Assembly: GCA_013138865.1 (NCBI GenBank)
Contig: WTBY01000060.1
Span: 1 to 38,599 of the forward strand
Direction: 5' to 3'
DNA: 38,599 nt
Source of the DNA: Helicobacteraceae bacterium
GTDB taxonomy: Bacteria > Campylobacterota > Campylobacteria > Campylobacterales > Sulfurimonadaceae
Shown: piece after piece, positions 7,173 through 16,619 of the stretch
Position numbering within the stretch: the stretch's first letter is position 1
Layout of the letters: every line of letters begins with the position of its first letter
Translations under genes and position numbers: made by a program
The notes under the pieces: generated by a model
What the model was told of the DNA's origin: nothing
Database searches by the model: none
Seen by the model: the letters and a program-made list of their open reading frames with translations, nothing else

Positions 7173-8165
7173 ATGGTTAGAATTGCGATAGACGCAATGG
7201 GTGGGGACTTTGGTCCCGAACCAATTGTTAAAGGTTGTATAGAAGCACTTAAGAAAAAGAAGTTTCAACCTATTTTAGTTGGTAAAAAAGATGAGATTTT
7301 ACCTTTGTTACCAAAACGTTATAAAGATAAGATCTCTATAGTAGATGCAGATGATGTAATAGGTATGAGTGACGCAGCTACTGATGCACTAAAACGTAGA
7401 GAAAGTTCAATTTACAAAGCAGTTGAACTTGTTCGTAAAGGTGAAGCTGATGGTGTAGTTTCCGCTGGTCATAGCGGTGCAACAATGAGCCTTGCAACAT
7501 TAAGAATGGGAAGACTAAAAGGCGTTTCTCGCCCTGCACTCGTAGCTCTAATGCCTGCAAAAGGTGGAAGACGTACAATTTTATTAGATGTTGGTGCTAA
7601 TGTTGATTGTAATGCATCCAACTTAGTTGAGTTTGCTGTTATGGGTCGTTTTTATGCCAAAGATATGTTTGGAATAGAGACTCCAACAGTTGGTCTTTTA
7701 GCTAATGGCGAAGAAGACTCAAAAGGAAACGAGCTTACAAAAGAGGCATTTATACAACTTGGAAGTCACGAAGGCTTTATTGGTAATGTTGAAGGTAGTG
7801 ATATTTTCAATGGTACATGTAATGTTGTTGTCTGTGATGGTTTTGTAGGTAACTTAGTACTTAAAGCCTCTGAGGGTGTAGCTTCTACAATAAGCTTTTT
7901 TATAAAAGAGTATATTCGTAAATCTCCGATCGCAATTACTGGTGCTCTACTTATGCGTAAAGTGTTTAGACTTCTAAAACAGGAAATTGATTATGCTGAA
8001 ATAGGTGGTGCTCCACTTATTGGTATTAAAGGCTGTGCAATTGTAAGTCATGGTAAAAGTAACCCTAAAGCTATTAAAAATGCAATATTTCAAGCGATCA
8101 CTTATGTTGATACTGGTGTAAATGATCATATTGAAAAATGCTTAGCAGATATAAACAATAAGTAG
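7173..8165 (+). CDS. plsX: Phosphate acyltransferase PlsX
   Basis: PlsX converts acyl-ACP to acyl-phosphate, the first step of the PlsX/PlsY route to phosphatidic acid; it acts at the cytoplasmic membrane face. The 330-aa protein starts with the family signature RIAIDAMGGDFGP and carries the conserved SAGHSGATM and LLDVGANVDC stretches and a C-terminal GGAPLIGIKG. Length is normal. It lies between rpmF and fabH, the common context, and is probably co-transcribed with them so that membrane lipid supply follows ribosome synthesis. Confidence 0.97.
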   Translation: MVRIAIDAMGGDFGPEPIVKGCIEALKKKKFQPILVGKKDEILPLLPKRYKDKISIVDADDVIGMSDAATDALKRRESSIYKAVELVRKGEADGVVSAGHSGATMSLATLRMGRLKGVSRPALVALMPAKGGRRTILLDVGANVDCNASNLVEFAVMGRFYAKDMFGIETPTVGLLANGEEDSKGNELTKEAFIQLGSHEGFIGNVEGSDIFNGTCNVVVCDGFVGNLVLKASEGVASTISFFIKEYIRKSPIAITGALLMRKVFRLLKQEIDYAEIGGAPLIGIKGCAIVSHGKSNPKAIKNAIFQAITYVDTGVNDHIEKCLADINNK

Positions 8166-8187
8166 AAACTAAAAAATAAGGAACTAC

Positions 8188-9174
8188 ATGTACGCTTCTT
8201 TTCGATCAATTGGTGCTTATGCGCCTAAGAAAATATATGACAACTCCTACTTTGAATCAATTTTAGACACTTCTGATGAGTGGATCCTAAAACGTACCGG
8301 TATAAAAGAGCGTCATATTGCAGATGAGAATGAGTTCACTTCTGATATGGGTGTTAAAGCAGCTGAAATAGCAATAGAGCGCTCAGGTCTTAAAAAAGAA
8401 GAGATTGACCTCATCGTTTGTGCAACTATCTCTCCTGATTATTTTTGTATGCCTTCAACTGCCACAATCATCGCTACAAAACTAGGTCTTGGGAATATTA
8501 CAGCTTTTGACATCTCAGCCGCTTGTACTGGTTTTGTTTACGCTTTAAGTGTAGCTCGTGCTTTTATAGAGTCTGGTATGAAAAAAAATGTTCTTATTAT
8601 TGGTGCTGAAAAACTAAGTGCTATTACGGACTATAGTGATCGTGGTACTTGTATTCTTTTTGGTGACGGTGCCGGTAGTGCTGTAATTAGTGCAACTGAA
8701 AATAAAGAAGAAGCTATTATAGATATTCACACTGGTTCAGATGGTAGTTATGCAGATCTTCTAATGACACCAAATGGTGGTACAGGTTCAGAACATGATG
8801 AGTTAGCAAGTGAAACTTGTTTTATGAAAATGAAGGGTAATGAAACTTTTAAAGTTGCCGTTCGTACACTTACTAAAGATGTTGTTGAAATTTTAGAGAC
8901 AAATAAAATTCAGAGTGATAAAATAGATCACTTTATTCCTCATCAAGCAAACTATAGAATTATTAAAGCTGTTGGTGATGCGTTGAAGTTAAAAGAGGAA
9001 CAAGTAGTTCTAACTGTTGCAAAATATGGTAACACTTCAGGTGCTTCTATCCCTATGGCTATAAATGATATTTATGAATCTGGAAAACTAAAACATGGAG
9101 AACTAATGTTGCTTGATGCTTTTGGTGGTGGTCTTACTTGGGGAAGTGCTTTAGTTCCATTTGCAGGTAAGTAG
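8188..9174 (+). CDS. fabH: Beta-ketoacyl-ACP synthase III
   Basis: FabH condenses acetyl-CoA with malonyl-ACP to start fatty acid synthesis. The 328-aa sequence carries the full catalytic triad: Cys113 in [11 protein letters not shown], His in [11 protein letters not shown] and Asn in KYGNTSGAS. The N-terminal [14 protein letters not shown] is also typical. AAGGAACT precedes the ATG. It follows plsX by 22 bp and is followed closely by a HIT-family gene. Confidence 0.98.
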   Translation: MYASFRSIGAYAPKKIYDNSYFESILDTSDEWILKRTGIKERHIADENEFTSDMGVKAAEIAIERSGLKKEEIDLIVCATISPDYFCMPSTATIIATKLGLGNITAFDISAACTGFVYALSVARAFIESGMKKNVLIIGAEKLSAITDYSDRGTCILFGDGAGSAVISATENKEEAIIDIHTGSDGSYADLLMTPNGGTGSEHDELASETCFMKMKGNETFKVAVRTLTKDVVEILETNKIQSDKIDHFIPHQANYRIIKAVGDALKLKEEQVVLTVAKYGNTSGASIPMAINDIYESGKLKHGELMLLDAFGGGLTWGSALVPFAGK

Positions 9175-9180
9175 TGACAT

Positions 9181-9546
9181 ATGAGCAGTAAAATCTATGA
9201 AAACGATCTGCTTTTCATAGAAGTTCACGAAAGTCATATTCCTTGGTTAAAAATTTTCACAAAAAAAGTTTACAAAGAGTTCAGTGAGTGTCCCCAAGAT
9301 CTCAAACTTGATATTTTTAATAAGCTTGATATTATAGAGAAGAGTATGATCTCTTTTTATGAACCTGAAAAAATAAACATAGCCTCTTTTGGAAATATGT
9401 TACCTCATGTTCACTGGCATATAATGGCAAGATTTACAAATGATGGTTACTTTCCAGAACCTATGTGGGGTGCAAAAAAAGAGGAAGCAACTCTTAATTT
9501 ACCTTCATTTGAAAAGTTTAAAACTATATTACTTAAGGATTTGTAA
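9181..9546 (+). CDS. HIT-family nucleotide hydrolase
   Basis: A 121-aa histidine-triad protein. The signature is at residues 76-81, HVHWHI, where the last His is the usual nucleophile, and the HIT fold strands precede it. Family members hydrolyse or transfer nucleotides, for example diadenosine polyphosphates or AMP-conjugates; the substrate here is unknown. It starts 6 bp after fabH and its stop overlaps the pyrF ATG by one base (TAATG), so it is embedded in the operon. Confidence 0.88.
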   Translation: MSSKIYENDLLFIEVHESHIPWLKIFTKKVYKEFSECPQDLKLDIFNKLDIIEKSMISFYEPEKINIASFGNMLPHVHWHIMARFTNDGYFPEPMWGAKKEEATLNLPSFEKFKTILLKDL

Positions 9547-10229
9547 TGCAACTATGTGTAGCACTTGATCTGCCTTCAATGAGCGAAAATTTAGAGCTTG
9601 TTAAAAAATTAAGAGATTACCCACTATGGCTAAAAGTTGGTTTGCGAAGTTACATTCGTGATGGAAAACCATTTCTAGATGAGATCAAAAAGATTAACAG
9701 TAGTTTCAAAATATTTCTCGATCTAAAACTATATGATATACCAAATACTATGGCTGACTCTGCAGAGTCTATAATGCAACTTAATGTAGATATGTTTAAC
9801 ATTCATGCAAGTGCAGGTAAACGAGCTATGAGTGAAGTTATGAGTCGCTTAGAAAAATATGAAGATAGACCTATAGTTTTAGCAGTAACTGCCCTAACCT
9901 CTTTTAGTGAAGATGAATTTAGTGCGGTTTATAGCGAAACTATATCTACAAAAGCTGATCAATTCGCAAAAGATGCATATGAAGCTGGACTTGATGGTGT
10001 TGTTAGTAGTGTTTTTGAGAGTAACTCTATAAAAAATATTACCTCAGATAATTTTTTAACACTTACACCTGGGATTAGACCATTTGGAGAGAGTAGTGAT
10101 GATCAACAGCGTGTAGCTACAATCGAAATGGCTCACAAAGAGAGAGTTGACTTTATAGTTGTAGGTCGCCCTATCTATAAGGCTCAAAATCCTAGTGAAG
10201 TCGTTGAGAAAATTTTAAAAGAGCTTTAA
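9546..10229 (+). CDS. pyrF: Orotidine 5'-phosphate decarboxylase
   Basis: PyrF decarboxylates OMP to UMP, the last step of de novo pyrimidine synthesis. The 227-aa protein begins LCVALDLPS and has the catalytic charged network in [13 protein letters not shown] (the DxKxxD motif) near residue 60. It also has the C-terminal phosphate-binding stretch TPGIRPFG...VVGRPIYKA. It is the last gene of the ndk run. Its stop overlaps the stop of convergent lpxK by 3 bp inside a hairpin (10216-10239). Confidence 0.98.
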   Translation: MQLCVALDLPSMSENLELVKKLRDYPLWLKVGLRSYIRDGKPFLDEIKKINSSFKIFLDLKLYDIPNTMADSAESIMQLNVDMFNIHASAGKRAMSEVMSRLEKYEDRPIVLAVTALTSFSEDEFSAVYSETISTKADQFAKDAYEAGLDGVVSSVFESNSIKNITSDNFLTLTPGIRPFGESSDDQQRVATIEMAHKERVDFIVVGRPIYKAQNPSEVVEKILKEL

Positions 10230-10239
10230 GACTCTTTTA
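10216..10239. terminator. Bidirectional hairpin holding the pyrF and lpxK stops
   Basis: TAAAAGAG (10216-10223) and CTCTTTTA (10232-10239) form a perfect 8-bp stem. The 8-nt loop CTTTAAGA contains the TAA of pyrF and, on the other strand, the TAA of lpxK. The stem itself supplies a TTTT run in each direction. Confidence 0.6.
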
Positions 10240-11146
10240 TATACATATCTATCTTCTCAAATAGTGACTTGTCTACTTTTAGACGTAATTCTAAAAGTGA
10301 AAGTTTAATATCAAAGTTAGACATTTTTACATAATCTTTATATGTTACTAACAATGAGTCAGCTCCACTTTTTTCCATTATCTCTTTTAGTTCTTCCTCT
10401 TTAAAATAGTAGTGATCACTAAAATAGTGTTTTTCTACAACTGTTGGCAAGTACTTATCAAGTCTTTCAGGTCGTGCGATCGCGGTCACTAAACACATCT
10501 TCTTAGTTGGGTTAAGTAAGCTTGTCTCACGAGTAAAATCAACACCCTCACTAATTACAATCGCATTCACTCCACTCCACAACTTCTCTCTATAAGCTCC
10601 ACTTGGAAGACAAAAATTATTTGAAGTTTTAACATCTATTAAAATATCTAATTTTTTAATCTGATGATGTCTAAAAGCATCATCTAAAAAAATAACTTTT
10701 GCTCCCAACTCTTTAGCTCTTAAAATTGCATCTTCTCTTTTTTCACTAACTATTACGATCGTAGATGGAAGTTTTTGTGCATAAATCATAGCTTCATCAC
10801 CACTTTTATCTACATCAACTAAAATATTTTCACGATCGCGAACAACTATTAAACCACTACTTTTTCTTCCATAACCACGAAGTATGATTGCGGAGTTTTC
10901 ATAATATGAAGCTAACTCTGTAATAAGTGGAGTTTTTCCACTTCCACCTACACTAAGGTTTCCTATAGAAACTATAGGTATATTAAAATATTCTACTTTT
11001 GCAGTTTTATATTTTAAATATACGATCGCACAGTAGATCGCACTTAATGGAAGTAGTAAAAAAGATATTATTTTTTGGTAAAATGTAGAAGAGTAGAAAT
11101 AACTCTCTACATATAAAGTAACTTTATGTTTGACGAGAGAGAACAT
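10226..11146 (-). CDS. lpxK: Tetraacyldisaccharide 4'-kinase
   Basis: LpxK phosphorylates the 4' position of the lipid A precursor at the inner membrane. The 306-aa protein has an N-terminal hydrophobic helix (about residues 26-46) and the family P-loop [12 protein letters not shown] (62-73). It also has RGYGRKSSG and the conserved [10 protein letters not shown] that contains the DDxxQ-like region of LpxK. Its ATG overlaps the stop of the upstream aminotransferase gene (TAATG), so the two are coupled. Four CGATCG hexamers lie in this gene alone. Confidence 0.96.
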   Translation of the reverse strand: MFSLVKHKVTLYVESYFYSSTFYQKIISFLLLPLSAIYCAIVYLKYKTAKVEYFNIPIVSIGNLSVGGSGKTPLITELASYYENSAIILRGYGRKSSGLIVVRDRENILVDVDKSGDEAMIYAQKLPSTIVIVSEKREDAILRAKELGAKVIFLDDAFRHHQIKKLDILIDVKTSNNFCLPSGAYREKLWSGVNAIVISEGVDFTRETSLLNPTKKMCLVTAIARPERLDKYLPTVVEKHYFSDHYYFKEEELKEIMEKSGADSLLVTYKDYVKMSNFDIKLSLLELRLKVDKSLFEKIDMYIKES

Positions 11147-12264
11147 TAAACTCTTGTTTTACTCACTTCTTTAAGTGACTTACAAACATATTTAACCTCT
11201 TCGTCACTCATATCAGCAAAAATTGGAAGTGAAAGAACTTGCTGATAATTTTTAAGTGCTACTGGAAAATCATTAATTTTAAGTGAGTACTTTTCTTTGT
11301 AGTAACTTAAAAAATTAAGTGGAATATAGTGAAGACCGCACTTAATTCCTTTCTTTAAAAGCTCACGTGCAAATGAGTCACGATTTTTATCTATTTTTAC
11401 TATATAGTTAGAGTATGAATGATCACTATAATTAATAGGTATAGATATATGTGCAACGCCCTCTAAAGCCTTGTCATATACAGAAGCTATCTCTTTGTGA
11501 CGAGAGAGTGCATCTTCTTGTTTTTTTAGTTGTGCTAAAATAAAAACTCCACTTAATTCACTCATGCCATATTTATTACCTATATCGTTAACATCATAAA
11601 TGTACTCTAGATCACTGTCATTAACAGTTATAGCATGGTTTCTTAAACTTTTTGCACGATTATAAAGAGCTTCATCATCTGTAACTAGCATTCCGCCACC
11701 ACAAATGCTTTTTTTAAGATGAGGCATAAATGAGAAGCAAGTTGCATCTGCTTTAAGTGAGCCTATTTTTTCACCATTATATGATGCACCTAAAGCATCT
11801 GAAGCATCTTCAATAACTTTTATGTTGTATATACTTGCAATTGAATACAGTCTTGTTAAATCTATTGGATTTCCTGCTATATGAGAAGCGATCACAGCCT
11901 TAAGTTTACGTGAATTATTATCCATTAAGTAAGCTTCTAATTTGTCAAGATTGATATTAAAACTATCTTCATCTACATCTATAAAAATCGGTTCAGCGTC
12001 AAAATGACGAACAACTTCAGGTACTGCTGGATAAGAGTTCACTGAACATAGCACCTTGTCTCCACGCTTAAGCTCTAACGCTAAAAGTGATAAATGTAGT
12101 GCAGAAGTTCCATGTGCTGTAGCTAAAGCATATTTAGAACCTACATATGAACTAAACTCATCTTCTAACTCTTCAATACAGTTGTCAAACTCTCCATTTA
12201 AAAGGTCATTTATATTATCTTTCTCATCTGAGTCAATTTTTGCTCTATAAAAAGGTATTTTCAT
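11146..12264 (-). CDS. DegT/DnrJ/EryC1-type sugar aminotransferase
   Basis: A 372-aa PLP-dependent aminotransferase of the family that aminates nucleotide-linked keto sugars. Seen: the N-terminal PFYRAKIDSDE, ATAHGTSALHLSLLAL (PLP phosphate binding), EDASDALGASYNG, and FSFMPHLKKSICGGGMLV, which should hold the Schiff-base Lys. The C-terminal YIPLNFLSYYKEKY and LPIFADMSDEEV are typical. It lies between nadE and lpxK, so a surface-polysaccharide or lipid A-linked role is plausible, but the sugar substrate cannot be assigned from sequence. Confidence 0.9.
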   Translation of the reverse strand: MKIPFYRAKIDSDEKDNINDLLNGEFDNCIEELEDEFSSYVGSKYALATAHGTSALHLSLLALELKRGDKVLCSVNSYPAVPEVVRHFDAEPIFIDVDEDSFNINLDKLEAYLMDNNSRKLKAVIASHIAGNPIDLTRLYSIASIYNIKVIEDASDALGASYNGEKIGSLKADATCFSFMPHLKKSICGGGMLVTDDEALYNRAKSLRNHAITVNDSDLEYIYDVNDIGNKYGMSELSGVFILAQLKKQEDALSRHKEIASVYDKALEGVAHISIPINYSDHSYSNYIVKIDKNRDSFARELLKKGIKCGLHYIPLNFLSYYKEKYSLKINDFPVALKNYQQVLSLPIFADMSDEEVKYVCKSLKEVSKTRV

Positions 12265-12273
12265 TATTCTCTC

Positions 12274-13077
12274 CTATAACCCAATATCTCTTGGGTAGTT
12301 AAAGTCGTGTCCAACTGTTCTTGATGTTAATTTTGCGATCACTGGCATTTTTCTTTTAAAATGGTTTTGATAAATTCTTTTTATTACCATTTTAACAAGT
12401 TCTTCATCTTCGCCGCTCTTGATTAGTTCTTCTTGAGTAAGTCCATCTTCTATATGTCTTTTAAGAACATGATCTAATCTAGCGTAAGTATACCCTATTT
12501 CTATCTCATCACTTTGACCTTCCCAAAGATCAGCTGAAGGGGGCTTGTCTATAATAGAATCAACTACCCCTATATGACGTGCTAATTCAAAGACCTCTGT
12601 TTTATAAAGATCACCTATCGGGTTAAGTGCAGAAGCGAGATCTCCAAAAATAGTTCCATAACCTAACATTATTTCACTCTTATTGCTTGTTCCTAGAACT
12701 AAAGCACCCTGTTCAGCTGAAACATCAAAAAGAGTAGACATTCTCATACGTGCTGAAAAATTTCCACTTCTCAAAGGCGTGCTCTCTTCATTTAACTCAA
12801 AAGCTTTTAAGTATGGCTCAATACTTTTTGTAACTGAGTTTATATTAAACTTTTCACATAACTCATCTGCATCTTCAAGACTACTTTTCGATGAGTAGTG
12901 AGAAGGCATTTTCACACATAAAAGCCCATCACCAAATGCCGCTTTAGCTAAAACAGCAACAACTGCTGAGTCAAGACCTCCACTAAGACCTAACACAACT
13001 CTTTTCAGACCTGTTTTATAAACTTCATTTTGTAAAAAAAGTATTAAAAATTTACTTATCTGCTCGTACTTATTCAT
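12274..13077 (-). CDS. nadE: NH3-dependent NAD+ synthetase
   Basis: NadE amidates nicotinic acid adenine dinucleotide to NAD+. The 267-aa form lacks a glutaminase domain, so ammonia is the nitrogen donor. The ATP-PPase loop LSGGLDS is at residues 31-37, followed by GTSNKSEIMLGYGT and the C-terminal KRKMPVIAKLTSRTVG. It is the first gene of nadE-degT-lpxK. A -10 box (TATAAT, minus strand 13088-13083) is only 5 nt from the ATG and no Shine-Dalgarno is visible, which suggests a leaderless mRNA. Confidence 0.97.
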   Translation of the reverse strand: MNKYEQISKFLILFLQNEVYKTGLKRVVLGLSGGLDSAVVAVLAKAAFGDGLLCVKMPSHYSSKSSLEDADELCEKFNINSVTKSIEPYLKAFELNEESTPLRSGNFSARMRMSTLFDVSAEQGALVLGTSNKSEIMLGYGTIFGDLASALNPIGDLYKTEVFELARHIGVVDSIIDKPPSADLWEGQSDEIEIGYTYARLDHVLKRHIEDGLTQEELIKSGEDEELVKMVIKRIYQNHFKRKMPVIAKLTSRTVGHDFNYPRDIGL

Positions 13078-13082
13078 GTAAT

Positions 13083-13105
13083 ATTATACACTATTATGAT
13101 AAAAT
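13083..13105. promoter_or_regulatory. Divergent promoters of nadE and the aldolase-like gene
   Basis: The 34-bp gap between the two start codons holds TATAAT on the minus strand (13088-13083) for nadE. On the plus strand TATGAT (13095-13100), or overlapping TAAAAT (13100-13105), would serve the aldolase-like gene. Both -10 boxes are so near the start codons that little or no 5' UTR can exist. Confidence 0.5.
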
Positions 13106-13111
13106 GTTTTC

Positions 13112-13699
13112 ATGAACAAAAAGTACATAAAGAAACAACTATCTGAACTAGCGCTCTCAATGTTCCGTAAAGATTTTTTTGGAATTTATCACGGTTCGAT
13201 ATCTTCTAAAACTGAATCAAGTCGTTTTATTATTAACACAAAAGATGCAATTTTTGATGCTGTAAATGAGGAACAATTAATTGAACTATATTATAGAAGA
13301 GACTATAGGTGGAAAATTGCTAGTATTGATGCTGGAATTCATTTAAGTATTTATGAGCAAATTTCTGATGCAAAATTCATCTCTTTTACGATGCCTCCTT
13401 TTACAACATCTTATTCATTAGAACACTCCATAATTATCCCAAAAGACTATTTTGGTGATCAAGAGCTAGGAAAAATAGTAATTTATGATCCAAAAGAGTT
13501 TGATGACTGGTATGATCGTGCTTCAAGTGAAATCGCACACTATTTCATACAGAACAAAACTAATATAATGGTCATAAAAGGGTATGGTGTTTATACTTAT
13601 AATCGTGATATTCACGCTATGGCAAAAAAATTAGCAATTCTTGAGAGAAGCTGTAGAATATTAATGCTAGATAATACAGCTGCGAGTATAGATTTATAA
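13112..13699 (+). CDS. Class II aldolase/adducin-like protein, likely non-catalytic
   Basis: The 195-aa protein follows the class II aldolase/adducin fold in outline: GIYHGSISSKTESSRFIIN at the N-terminus, SIDAGIHLSIYEQISDAKF in the middle, and a C-terminal IKGYGVYTYNRDIHAMAKK. The central zinc site of fuculose-phosphate-type aldolases (an HxH after the 'dA' strand) is replaced here by FTMPPFTTSYS, and the third His region is also altered. A metal-dependent aldolase activity is therefore doubtful. Similar short proteins are common in Campylobacterota genomes with no known function. It is divergent from nadE and has no Shine-Dalgarno. Confidence 0.7.
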   Translation: MNKKYIKKQLSELALSMFRKDFFGIYHGSISSKTESSRFIINTKDAIFDAVNEEQLIELYYRRDYRWKIASIDAGIHLSIYEQISDAKFISFTMPPFTTSYSLEHSIIIPKDYFGDQELGKIVIYDPKEFDDWYDRASSEIAHYFIQNKTNIMVIKGYGVYTYNRDIHAMAKKLAILERSCRILMLDNTAASIDL

Positions 13700-13777
13700 A
13701 TATTGTAAAATTTATCACATTTTAATACAAAATTAAATAAAATGAGTGCTATTTAATTTAATTAAGGCTTTTTTATA

Positions 13778-15241
13778 ATGATAACTTGGATGCAACGTCA
13801 CAGAAAATATTTAGTAGTAACACTTTGGATCTCAACATTTGCTTTTGTTGGTGCAGGATTTGTTGGTTGGGGTCAATACCAATACGGTAAAAAATCAGAT
13901 GCAATTGCAACTGTTGGTGAACTTAAAATCACAGGGGCTGAACTACAACAGAGTTACTCAAACCTTTACAATCAATACAACCAAATTTTTCAGGGAAATT
14001 TTGATCAAGAGAAAGCTAAAACATTTGGTTTAGAAAAACAAGCACTTAACCAGATCATAGATCAAACGCTAATTTTAAACTTAGCAAATGAGTATAATCT
14101 TCAAGTTAGTGACAAAGAAGTTTTTGATGTTATTACAGCACAAAAAGTTTTCTTTAGTGATGGTGTTTTTGATAAAGATATTTACAAAAAAACTCTATCA
14201 GATAACAAAATTGCTACAAGTACATATGAAGATGATATGAAACGCTCTTTAACAATACAAAAAACAATGAAACTATTTCAACCTGAGGCACTTCCTTTAG
14301 AGCTTGAAGCACTAAACATAGCAATGAATATAGAAGATAATATAAAATATAAAATTTTAACTGATAAATCGATCAAACTAAATATTAAAAATGACAAGGT
14401 AAAAGAGTATTGGGAAATTCATAAAAATGAGTTTATGAGTGAACCTGCATTTAAATTATCTTTCATAACTCAACTAAATATTAAGGCTACGCCTACAAAA
14501 GATGAAATAACTAAATACTACAATGAAAATAAGCATGATTTCAAAGATAGCCAAGGAGTTATTTTATCGCAAGATGAAGCAACTAAAGATATTTTAGAAG
14601 CTATTAGTCAAAAAGTTACTCGTAAAGAAGCACTTAAAAAATATATTGCTTTTAAAAAGAGTAAGTTAGATAAAGATATAGTAGTTGAGAGTATGATAAT
14701 TAATACTTCATCACAAAGTATGCCATTTGAGGTACTTGAAGAGATAAAGCAACTTACTACAAGTTCACCATACTTGAAACCACGTAAAATTAATGGAAAC
14801 TATATAGTAATTAAGCTAGATAAAAAAATATCTTCTCAAGTAAAAACTTTTGATGAAGCACAAAAAGATGTATTAGCAATATACATAACTGAGCAAAAAT
14901 CAATAAAACTAAATGAATTAGCTGAAAGTAGCTACAAAAAATTTGATGGAACTTTAAGTGAGTTCGTTAGTAGCAGTTCAAATATTCAGTTTAATGGCTT
15001 AAATGAGCAAGAGAGCAATGAATTTTTAAAATCTATTTTTAACTCTGATAATAAGAATGGTTTTATCAAACTAGCAACTGGAAAAATTGTTCTATTTGAC
15101 ATAGTGGAACAAAAAATATCGACAAAAGAGTTAGCTCAAACTGAAGATGTACTTAAACTTAAAGCCTCAATGGTCGATAATGGAGTATTAAAAGTACTTA
15201 AAAATCGCTATAAAATAGAAGTTTTTTTGGAAGGACAGTAA
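13778..15241 (+). CDS. PpiD/SurA-like periplasmic chaperone (peptidyl-prolyl isomerase family)
   Basis: A 487-aa inner-membrane anchored protein. MITWMQRHRKYLVVTLWIST starts a single transmembrane helix (about residues 10-31), with a basic N-terminus in the cytoplasm. The SurA/PpiD N-terminal domain follows (ATVGELKITGAELQQSYSNL, about 43-165, with KQALNQIIDQTLILNLANEY). The middle region (about 200-400) resembles a degenerate parvulin domain ending DEAQKDVLAIYI. It should help fold proteins as they leave the Sec translocon. Only 3 bp separate it from ftsA, so it is likely co-transcribed with ftsA-ftsZ. Whether the isomerase site is active is uncertain. Confidence 0.88.
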   Translation: MITWMQRHRKYLVVTLWISTFAFVGAGFVGWGQYQYGKKSDAIATVGELKITGAELQQSYSNLYNQYNQIFQGNFDQEKAKTFGLEKQALNQIIDQTLILNLANEYNLQVSDKEVFDVITAQKVFFSDGVFDKDIYKKTLSDNKIATSTYEDDMKRSLTIQKTMKLFQPEALPLELEALNIAMNIEDNIKYKILTDKSIKLNIKNDKVKEYWEIHKNEFMSEPAFKLSFITQLNIKATPTKDEITKYYNENKHDFKDSQGVILSQDEATKDILEAISQKVTRKEALKKYIAFKKSKLDKDIVVESMIINTSSQSMPFEVLEEIKQLTTSSPYLKPRKINGNYIVIKLDKKISSQVKTFDEAQKDVLAIYITEQKSIKLNELAESSYKKFDGTLSEFVSSSSNIQFNGLNEQESNEFLKSIFNSDNKNGFIKLATGKIVLFDIVEQKISTKELAQTEDVLKLKASMVDNGVLKVLKNRYKIEVFLEGQ

Positions 15242-15244
15242 ATT

Positions 15245-16609
15245 TTGAGTAAACATGTTTTAGTTATAGATATAGGCTCTACAAAAATATGCGCCATTAT
15301 TGCAGCTATTGATGAAAATAAAGAGATACAAATTTCTGGTGTTGGCATATCTAAAGCACAGGGATTAAAAAAAGGTAGTATTACAAACATCGACTTAGCT
15401 TCTAAGTCTATAAAATCTGCACTTAGTGATGCTTCACGCGTTGCAGGAGTTGATGTCAAAAGTGCTATTGTTTCTATCTCTGGAGCTTATACTAAAAGTG
15501 TTGATTCAAATGGACTCGTAAATATTCCAAACAAAGAGATCACTACTAAAGAGATCTACCGTGCTATGAGTAACTCTTTATATAATGCAAGTATTCCATC
15601 AGAGTATGAAATGCTTCACACTCTACCTTTTAACTTTAAAGTAGACGAACAAGAGTTTGTTGAAGATCCACGTGGAATGAATGCTGCTAGACTAGATGTA
15701 ACATCGCATATTATTATGGTTCAAAGGTCTAGTTTAAGTAATCTCAAAAAAGCGGTAAAAGCTGCAGGTGTTGATGTTCAAAGTGTTATTTTAAGCTCCT
15801 ATGCTTCATCTATTGCTGTTTTAAGTGAAGATGAAAAAGAGTTAGGAGTAGCTTCTGTTGATATTGGTGGAAGCACAAGTAATATTGTAATTCATGCGGG
15901 AACATCTATAAAATATGATGACTTCATAGGTGTAGGTTCTAACCATATTACAAATGATCTTTCTATGGCACTTCATACACCTTTAGCAACTGCTGAAGAG
16001 GTTAAATTAGCACATGGTACACTTCATACTTCGACAAATGACTTAATAGAGATACCAGTTATTGGTGATGAAAATGAGAAGCATGAAGTATCACTTGAAG
16101 TTGTTCACAACGTAATATATGCTCGAATAGAAGAGACATTAATGATTATTGCTCAGTCATTAGACAACTCTAAATTAAAAGAGAGTATGGGTGCTGGTGT
16201 TGTTTTAACTGGTGGACTTACTAAGATAGATGGTATAAGAGACTTAGCAATTGCAGTTTTTGGAAATATGCCAGTTAGACTTGCACGTCCTAATAATGTC
16301 AAGGGTCTTATAGATACAATGAAAGATCCATCATATTCAGCGGCTATTGGGCTTGTAAAGTATGCAGCAGGTGCATATACACCATACGAAATTGATGTAA
16401 ATAAGAATATGCGTCACGCTAATGAAGATAAATCTATAACAGAATTTAGATCATTAGAGAACATAGCTACTACAAAAAGTAGTGAGAATGTCGATACTCA
16501 CTCAAGCAAAGAGCCAAAAATGGTGAATATCGAAGAGAATAAAAAGATAAATCAAGACGAAACCAGTCCAATTTCAAAATTTTGGAACTGGGCTACACAG
16601 TTATTTTAA
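15245..16609 (+). CDS. ftsA: Cell division protein FtsA
   Basis: FtsA is the actin-like protein that tethers FtsZ to the membrane. The 454-aa sequence shows the actin-ATPase phosphate motifs VIDIGSTKICAII (N-terminus) and SVDIGGSTSNIVIH (about residue 205), the adenosine motif VVLTGGLTKIDG, and the 1C-subdomain region. A C-terminal amphipathic helix (PISKFWNWATQLF), preceded by a charged linker, is the membrane-targeting sequence. The start codon is TTG at 15245, supported by GGAAGGACAG upstream and by MSKHVLVIDIGS. It lies 10 bp before ftsZ. Confidence 0.97.
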   Translation: MSKHVLVIDIGSTKICAIIAAIDENKEIQISGVGISKAQGLKKGSITNIDLASKSIKSALSDASRVAGVDVKSAIVSISGAYTKSVDSNGLVNIPNKEITTKEIYRAMSNSLYNASIPSEYEMLHTLPFNFKVDEQEFVEDPRGMNAARLDVTSHIIMVQRSSLSNLKKAVKAAGVDVQSVILSSYASSIAVLSEDEKELGVASVDIGGSTSNIVIHAGTSIKYDDFIGVGSNHITNDLSMALHTPLATAEEVKLAHGTLHTSTNDLIEIPVIGDENEKHEVSLEVVHNVIYARIEETLMIIAQSLDNSKLKESMGAGVVLTGGLTKIDGIRDLAIAVFGNMPVRLARPNNVKGLIDTMKDPSYSAAIGLVKYAAGAYTPYEIDVNKNMRHANEDKSITEFRSLENIATTKSSENVDTHSSKEPKMVNIEENKKINQDETSPISKFWNWATQLF

Positions 16610-16619
16610 GGAGTTAATT

